Source: Haloprofundus halophilus
Lineage (GTDB): Archaea > Halobacteriota > Halobacteria > Halobacteriales > Haloferacaceae
Length of the DNA: 64,000 nt
Assembly: GCF_003439925.1 (NCBI RefSeq)
Contig: NZ_QQRR01000001.1
Coordinates: 1,550,001 to 1,614,000, forward strand
Reading direction: 5' to 3'
Positions 59,875 to 64,000 of the stretch are shown here, piece by piece; position 1 is the first letter of the stretch; each line of letters begins with the position of its first letter. A program made the position numbers and the translations under genes. Below the pieces are notes generated by a model that was given only the letters and a program-made list of their open reading frames with translations, did not search any database and was not told the origin of the DNA.

Positions 59875-61002
59875 TCAGTCGAGGCGGTCCAGCACCGCGT
59901 CGGGGTCGTACGACAGCGTCAGCGTCCGCGAGCGACCGCGACCCTCGATGCTGGCGTAGTCGGCCTCGATGACGCCGAGTTGGTCGAGTTTGTTGATGAT
60001 CTCGGAGTAGCGCGTGTAGCCGAGGCCGGTGTCGGCGTGGAACGCCTCGAACACCTCGCCGGCCTGTCCGCCGTTGTGTTCGGCGAGCACCTCGACGAGC
60101 GCGCGTTCGGAGTCCGACAGTCCGCGGAGGCTGCGGGAGAGGTGAACGTACTTCGACTTGTCGTAGGCGCGTTCGACGTCCTCGAGCGTCACCGTCCGCG
60201 AGGCGCGCATCTCGGCGTTGAGTCCCGCTCTGCGGAGCAGATCGATGCCGACGCGCAGGTCGCCGCTCTCGGCGGTGAGTTCGGCGACGCGGTCGAGTTC
60301 CGGCGCGCCGATGACGCCGTCGTGGAACCCGATTCGGGCGCGCTCGCGGAGGATGTCGACGATCTCGTCGATGTCGTAAACGGGAAAGTACACCTCCTCG
60401 GGACGGAAGACGCTCTGGACGCGCGTGTCCAGTTCGTCCATGATGTCGAGCGAGAGGTCCGAGGAGATGATGATGACGCCGATGCGCGCGCCGCTGTGCG
60501 CCTCGTGAGCGCGGAGCAGCGAGTACAGCGTGTCAGAGGCCTCGTTCTCGTAGAACAGGTAGTTCACGTCGTCGAGCGTGACGACGAGCACGTCGTCCTC
60601 CTCGACGAGTCGGTCGGTGATCTGACCGAACAGCTTCTTGAACGAGATTCCCGACGACGGGGGTTCGTACTCGAAGATGCTCTCGAAGAGCCGGGAGAAG
60701 ACGGCGTAGCGCGTCGAGTCGACCTGACAGTTGACCCGGACCGTGCGCACGTCCGTCTGCCCGCGAAGCTCGCCGAACAGTTTCTGGACGGCGGTCGTCT
60801 TGCCGGTTCCCGGCGGGCCGCGGACCATCGTGTTGAGCGGGCGTGCACCGCGAACGGCCGGACGGAGCGCGTACTGCAGGCTCTGCAGCTGGCTCTCACG
60901 GTGTTGGAACGTCTCTGGGACGTAGTCGATCTCGAAGACGTGTTCGTCTCTGAACACCGTCTCGTCCCACGAGAGCATCCCCCCGTCGGGGTCGTCAGCC
61001 AT
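59875..61002 (-). CDS. orc1: Orc1/Cdc6-family replication initiator
   Basis: A 375-residue AAA+ initiator. N-terminal VFEIDYVPETFQHRESQLQS, Walker A GPPGTGKTTAVQKLF (about residue 60), Walker B VLVVTLDDVNYLFYE, sensor-1 RIGVIIISSDLSLD, sensor-2 SGDLRVGIDLLRRAG and a C-terminal winged helix (LGYTRYSEIINKLDQLGVIE) that would touch origin DNA. The ATG at 61002 lies about 26 bases downstream of a TATA-like GGTTAAGTAG, so in-frame upstream codons are rejected. Haloarchaea have many Orc1 paralogues and only some mark an active origin; no typical origin recognition boxes were seen nearby. Confidence 0.95.
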   Translation of the reverse strand: MADDPDGGMLSWDETVFRDEHVFEIDYVPETFQHRESQLQSLQYALRPAVRGARPLNTMVRGPPGTGKTTAVQKLFGELRGQTDVRTVRVNCQVDSTRYAVFSRLFESIFEYEPPSSGISFKKLFGQITDRLVEEDDVLVVTLDDVNYLFYENEASDTLYSLLRAHEAHSGARIGVIIISSDLSLDIMDELDTRVQSVFRPEEVYFPVYDIDEIVDILRERARIGFHDGVIGAPELDRVAELTAESGDLRVGIDLLRRAGLNAEMRASRTVTLEDVERAYDKSKYVHLSRSLRGLSDSERALVEVLAEHNGGQAGEVFEAFHADTGLGYTRYSEIINKLDQLGVIEADYASIEGRGRSRTLTLSYDPDAVLDRLD

Positions 61003-61060
61003 CACTTTCACCACGCTTCGGTGGCTACTTAACCGTTTGCCAACCCCGAAGTGAAAGTGA
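61002..61060. promoter_or_regulatory. 10-bp inverted repeat flanking the orc1 TATA box
   Basis: TCACTTTCAC (61002-61011) and its reverse complement GTGAAAGTGA (61051-61060) lie on both sides of the TATA element at about 61026-61032 (minus strand). The near arm touches the start codon. It may be an operator for autoregulation or a weak initiator-binding pair. Confidence 0.5.
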
Positions 61061-61129
61061 AACTGGTCGCCAGCGGCTCTCTCGCGGACGCCAAGCACTG
61101 TTAAAACGACGAGAATGTTCGACGAGCGT

Positions 61130-63148
61130 TCAGAACTTCTCCAACAACCGCGCGTAGAACCCGCGGCGCGAGACCGCCCCGTCGCCGCTCCCGTTTGCTC
61201 GCTCGGCGTCGTCTCGGGCCTCGCCGGCCAACTTCTCGACGATGAGTTCGGGCGTCGAGCGCGCGAGGTGGCCTTTGACGGGCGAGCGGTTCACCCGGAG
61301 TTCGCCGTCGACGAGGCCGACGGCTTCGATACCGTCGACGGCGACGTCGAAGTCGGCGGCTTCGCGTATCTCGTCGGCGAGGTGCGAGACGAACACGCCG
61401 GTGGTCCCCTGTTCGTGGAGCGCTTCCAGGATGCCAGCGATGATGCGGGCGCTCGCACCGGGTTCGGTGATGCTCTCCAGTTCGTCGACGAGGACGAGGC
61501 GGCCGGACGCTCCGTGGGCGAGCGTCGCGAAGTCGCGGAGCGTGCTCTCGAACGCGCCCGCGTCGAGGGTCCCCTGACTCTTCGCGTAGTAGTGCAGTTC
61601 CGAAACGCGTTCGAGGCGGGCGCGCTCGGCCGGGACGGGGAGCCCCATCTGTCCGAGGATGACGACGACGGCGACCAGGTCGAGCGTCGACGTCTTTCCG
61701 CCGCTGTTGACGCCCGACAGGAGCGTCACGCCGGAGACGCCGTAGTCGACGGGGTCGACCGCGTCGAACGAGACGTCCAGGAGCGGTGACCGACCGGCCT
61801 CGAACTCGAATCCGGTTCCCGAGAACTCGGGGAGCACGCAGTCGAAGTCGGCGGCGAACCGGGCGACGGCGAGCTCCACGTCGAGTTCCAACGCGTCGGC
61901 GACGAGCGTCTCGACAGGCTCTCTGAGCGCCGCCAAATCGTCGGCGAGGTCGGCTTTCAGCGTCGCCGCGCGGCGGTCGCGGCCGGCTTTCAGTTCGGTT
62001 CGCAGGCGCGAGACGGCCTCCTCGTTGTGGCCGACCGGGAACGTGGGGTCGCCGCCGAAGACGCGTTCGGCGAGGTCGTACTCGCCCTCCTCCAGCGAGA
62101 GCGCGTCCGCGAGGTGTTCGCGGGCCGTCTCGACGGCGGTGTCGTACTCGTCGGCGAGTTCGCGCGAGAGGAGGCTGTCGACGCGCGCGCCCTGTTCGAC
62201 CAGCGAGAGGAAGTCCTGGCCCTGGATGGTCACGTCCTGCTCGCTGATAGCCCTCCTGAGGTGGTCGTTGGCGGCCGATTCGGCGGTCGAGACGGCCGCG
62301 TCGAGGTCGTCGACGGCGGCGGTGAGCCGGTCGAGTTCGTCGTCACCGACGAGTTCGCCGCTCTCGTCGACGCGCGTCAGTGCGTCTCGGAGGTCGGCCG
62401 GCGAGCACGCCGGGTCGAGGTCGGCCGTTTCGTGGACCGAGACGGCCGCGAGCAGTCGTTCGCGGTTTGCGGCGAAGAAGGCGAGGAGGCGCTCGGGGAC
62501 GATCTCCTCGGGGTGTTCGGCGGCGTCGGGGCGGACGCGCACGTCGCCGTCGACGTCGACGCCCGCGAACGCCTCGTCGAGGGCGACGACCGTCGAGTAC
62601 GACCGCGCGAGTTCGGCGAGTCCGTGAGTATCTTCGACGATTTCGACCGACAGTTCCGGGAACGCGGCTTTCGCCTCGGCGTAGCGCTCGGCGTCGACCG
62701 TCGCGAGACAGCGCTCGCGGACGCGGAGGTTCGGCGGCGCGCGCAGCGCCTCTACGTCGACGAGGGCGTCGAGGACCGCCGGGTCGGGGTCGCGTTCGAG
62801 CGCCGACTCGACGAACGTTCTGACTTCCTCGACTCTGGACTCGGAGGCGGTCGGAAACAGCGTCTCCAGGCGTTTCTCGGCGTACTCGGTGACCGCGCGC
62901 TCCTGCAGCAACCCGAGGACGTCGCGGTAGAGTTCGCGGGCGCGGTCGGTCGCCAGAAAGTCGCCGTCGTCGCCGTGGTCGGCTCGAATCGCCGCGCGGG
63001 CGATGGCCGCCGCTCGACCCTCGGTGATACCGGGAGCGCGCGAGAGCGTCGCCACGTCGCCGTCTCTGAGCGCCGACTCGGCGTCGTCGAGTTCGGCGAG
63101 CGAGGCGGCGGTCTTCTCGCCGACTCCCGGGATGGCCTCGAACTCCAT
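61130..63148 (-). CDS. MutS2/MutS5-like DNA-binding ATPase
   Basis: A 672-residue MutS-family protein of the archaeal MutS5 type, without the mismatch-recognition N-domain. It opens with a helix-hairpin-helix pair (FEAIPGVGEKTAASLAELDD; LSRAPGITEGRAAAIARAAI), then long helical core and clamp regions, and a C-terminal ABC-type ATPase: Walker A GVNSGGKTSTLDL (about residue 500), Walker B LVLVDELESITEPGA and the D-loop histidine VSHLADEI. No Smr nuclease domain at the end. Roles in recombination or repair have been proposed for such proteins in haloarchaea, but they do not replace classical mismatch repair. A TATA-like TTTTTATC lies about 27 bases before the ATG. Confidence 0.93.
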   Translation of the reverse strand: MEFEAIPGVGEKTAASLAELDDAESALRDGDVATLSRAPGITEGRAAAIARAAIRADHGDDGDFLATDRARELYRDVLGLLQERAVTEYAEKRLETLFPTASESRVEEVRTFVESALERDPDPAVLDALVDVEALRAPPNLRVRERCLATVDAERYAEAKAAFPELSVEIVEDTHGLAELARSYSTVVALDEAFAGVDVDGDVRVRPDAAEHPEEIVPERLLAFFAANRERLLAAVSVHETADLDPACSPADLRDALTRVDESGELVGDDELDRLTAAVDDLDAAVSTAESAANDHLRRAISEQDVTIQGQDFLSLVEQGARVDSLLSRELADEYDTAVETAREHLADALSLEEGEYDLAERVFGGDPTFPVGHNEEAVSRLRTELKAGRDRRAATLKADLADDLAALREPVETLVADALELDVELAVARFAADFDCVLPEFSGTGFEFEAGRSPLLDVSFDAVDPVDYGVSGVTLLSGVNSGGKTSTLDLVAVVVILGQMGLPVPAERARLERVSELHYYAKSQGTLDAGAFESTLRDFATLAHGASGRLVLVDELESITEPGASARIIAGILEALHEQGTTGVFVSHLADEIREAADFDVAVDGIEAVGLVDGELRVNRSPVKGHLARSTPELIVEKLAGEARDDAERANGSGDGAVSRRGFYARLLEKF

Positions 63149-63196
63149 TCGGCCGCGATTACCGCGCCGGGTGATAAAAACGTTCGCGGAGCGACG

Positions 63197-63328
63197 CGAC
63201 GAGAGCAGGAAGTGGTCGGCGATCTCCGAGAGGTCGTCCGTCTCGAAGTCGTTCTCCTGCCGCGCGTCCCACTCTCCCTCCGTCGTCCCCGAGAACGCGG
63301 GTTCGTGTAGCTCGTCGTCGGTCGTGGC
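63197..63328 (-). pseudogene. Possible relic of an acidic haloarchaeal protein
   Basis: Read on the minus strand this non-annotated stretch gives about 44 residues of strongly protein-like acidic sequence (TTDDELHEPAFSGTTEGEWD, then DFETDDLSEIADHFLLSS) in the same frame as, and directly upstream of, the mutS-type gene. There is no start codon between an upstream TGA and the mutS ATG, and the sequence collapses into the promoter region after FLLSS. Best read as the decayed 5' part of a gene; a search is needed to confirm. Confidence 0.4.
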
Positions 63329-63448
63329 ACGCGCGAAACCGGCCCACGTCGAGCGTCTTCAGCGCTGGGTCCGCAGAGGAGATTCGAGATTCGTCGCCGA
63401 CGTGCCGGGGACAACGCGCTTTTGACGCGGCGCGGCCAACGACGGTGC

Positions 63449-64000
63449 ATGGACCTCGAAGGGAAGATAGACGCCGTCGTCGACGACCTCAGAGAGCGCG
63501 ACGGCGTCGTCGTCGCGTTCTCCGGCGGCGTCGATTCGAGCGTCGTCGCCGCGCTCGCCCGGGACGCGCTCGGTGACGACGCGGTCGCCTGCACAGCCAA
63601 GAGCGAGACGCTACCGGCCGAGGAACTCGACGATGCGAAGCGCGTCGCCGAGGAGATCGGCATCCGGCACGAGCTCGTCTCCTTTTCGGAACTCGACAAC
63701 CCCGACTTCGTCGCCAACGACGGCGAGCGGTGTTACCACTGCCGGACGATGCGCCTCGGCAAGATGTACGAGACGGCCCGCGACCTCGGAATCGGCACCG
63801 TCTGCGACGGAACGAACGCCTCCGACCCCGGCGAGGGACACCGACCCGGCCTCCGCGCGGTGAAGGAGTTGGAGGTGTTCTCGCCGCTTCTGGCCCACGA
63901 CATCACGAAGGCGGAGGTCAGAGAGATCGCCGACCGCTACGGGCTTTCGGTCGCGGACAAACCGTCGATGGCCTGCCTCTCCTCGCGGATTCCGACCGGT
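63449..64000 (+). CDS. larE: LarE, ATP-dependent sacrificial sulfur transferase (3' truncated by window edge)
   Basis: The first 184 residues of a PP-loop ATPase that adenylates the carboxylate of the nickel-pincer precursor and replaces oxygen with sulfur from its own cysteine or a cluster. The PP-loop is VVVAFSGGVDSSVVAALARD (residues about 21-40); further family stretches are KSETLPAEELDDAKRVAEEI, GERCYHCRTMRLG with two cysteines, GTNASDPGEGHRPGL and the C-terminal visible PSMACLSSRIPTG, which holds the cysteine present in family members. The stop is beyond the window. Works with LarB (51639-52406). Confidence 0.95.
   Translation, partial: MDLEGKIDAVVDDLRERDGVVVAFSGGVDSSVVAALARDALGDDAVACTAKSETLPAEELDDAKRVAEEIGIRHELVSFSELDNPDFVANDGERCYHCRTMRLGKMYETARDLGIGTVCDGTNASDPGEGHRPGLRAVKELEVFSPLLAHDITKAEVREIADRYGLSVADKPSMACLSSRIPTG

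Noticed and set aside
61003-61129. Replication origin next to orc1
   Set aside because: No repeated origin-recognition-box sequence or A/T-rich unwinding stretch is visible; the space is only 127 bases.

Overview
The window is chromosomal DNA from an extremely halophilic archaeon (class Halobacteria; the gene order resembles Haloferacales, but genus is not assigned). Evidence: GC-rich DNA with strong third-position GC bias, very acidic predicted proteins, archaeal information-processing genes (MCM helicase, TFB, Orc1/Cdc6, replication factor C, archaeal-type AlaRS, Trm1), a SAMP2 ubiquitin-like modifier, and many genes with a TATA-like box about 25-30 nt upstream of the start codon, as expected for leaderless haloarchaeal mRNAs. 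No rRNA, tRNA, CRISPR array, insertion sequence or prophage was seen. Most of the window is conserved core chromosome.

Layout. 1-4.5 kb: 3' end of mcm followed by a co-directional string of uncharacterised haloarchaeal genes ending in a MinD/ParA-type ATPase. 4.5-6.8 kb: a TFB gene facing a predicted HTH gene across a 27-bp palindrome, then a second MinD-like protein with an altered P-loop. 6.8-14.8 kb: HIT protein, family-4 uracil-DNA glycosylase, PRPP synthetase, beta-propeller protein, small zinc proteins, Trm1, a YihY-type membrane protein and a PAP2 phosphatase. 14.8-20 kb: glnA and a divergent Lrp regulator (nitrogen), an M29 aminopeptidase with a tandemly repeated 3' end, and threonine aldolase. 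20-31.7 kb: GAF-GAF-PAS histidine kinase, TspO, alaS, hydrolase, amidotransferase, acyl-CoA dehydrogenase (also with a repeated 3' end), cupin, ferredoxin and ferritin-like genes. 31.7-36 kb: a large HdrD-like membrane Fe-S protein and the bioY-bioM-bioN biotin uptake operon, with a BirA-type operator around its TATA box. 36-44 kb: conditioned-medium-induced protein, stand-alone Cas4-like protein, Sua5, redox pair, CBS-domain transporter, phosphate permease and a membrane-anchored HTH regulator. 44-53.5 kb: CDF transporter, RfcS, SAMP2, acetyltransferases, phosphohexomutase, flavin reductase, HTH regulators, GIY-YIG protein, LarB, a histone-fold mini-protein and rpiA. 53.7-59.9 kb: a probable glycerol-phosphate surface-polymer cluster. 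59.9-64 kb: Orc1/Cdc6, MutS5-type ATPase and the 5' part of larE.

How the genes work together: replication and repair functions bracket the window (mcm, rfcS, orc1, mutS, UDG). Nitrogen control is suggested by glnA/lrp. Biotin uptake appears self-contained with its own operator. LarB and LarE indicate nickel-pincer cofactor synthesis. The least described part is the 53.7-59.9 kb cluster, which combines a TagB/TagF-like polyol-phosphate transferase, a GlpQ-type phosphodiesterase and a nucleotidyltransferase-HAD phosphatase fusion, all expected enzymes for making or remodelling a teichoic-acid-like polymer.
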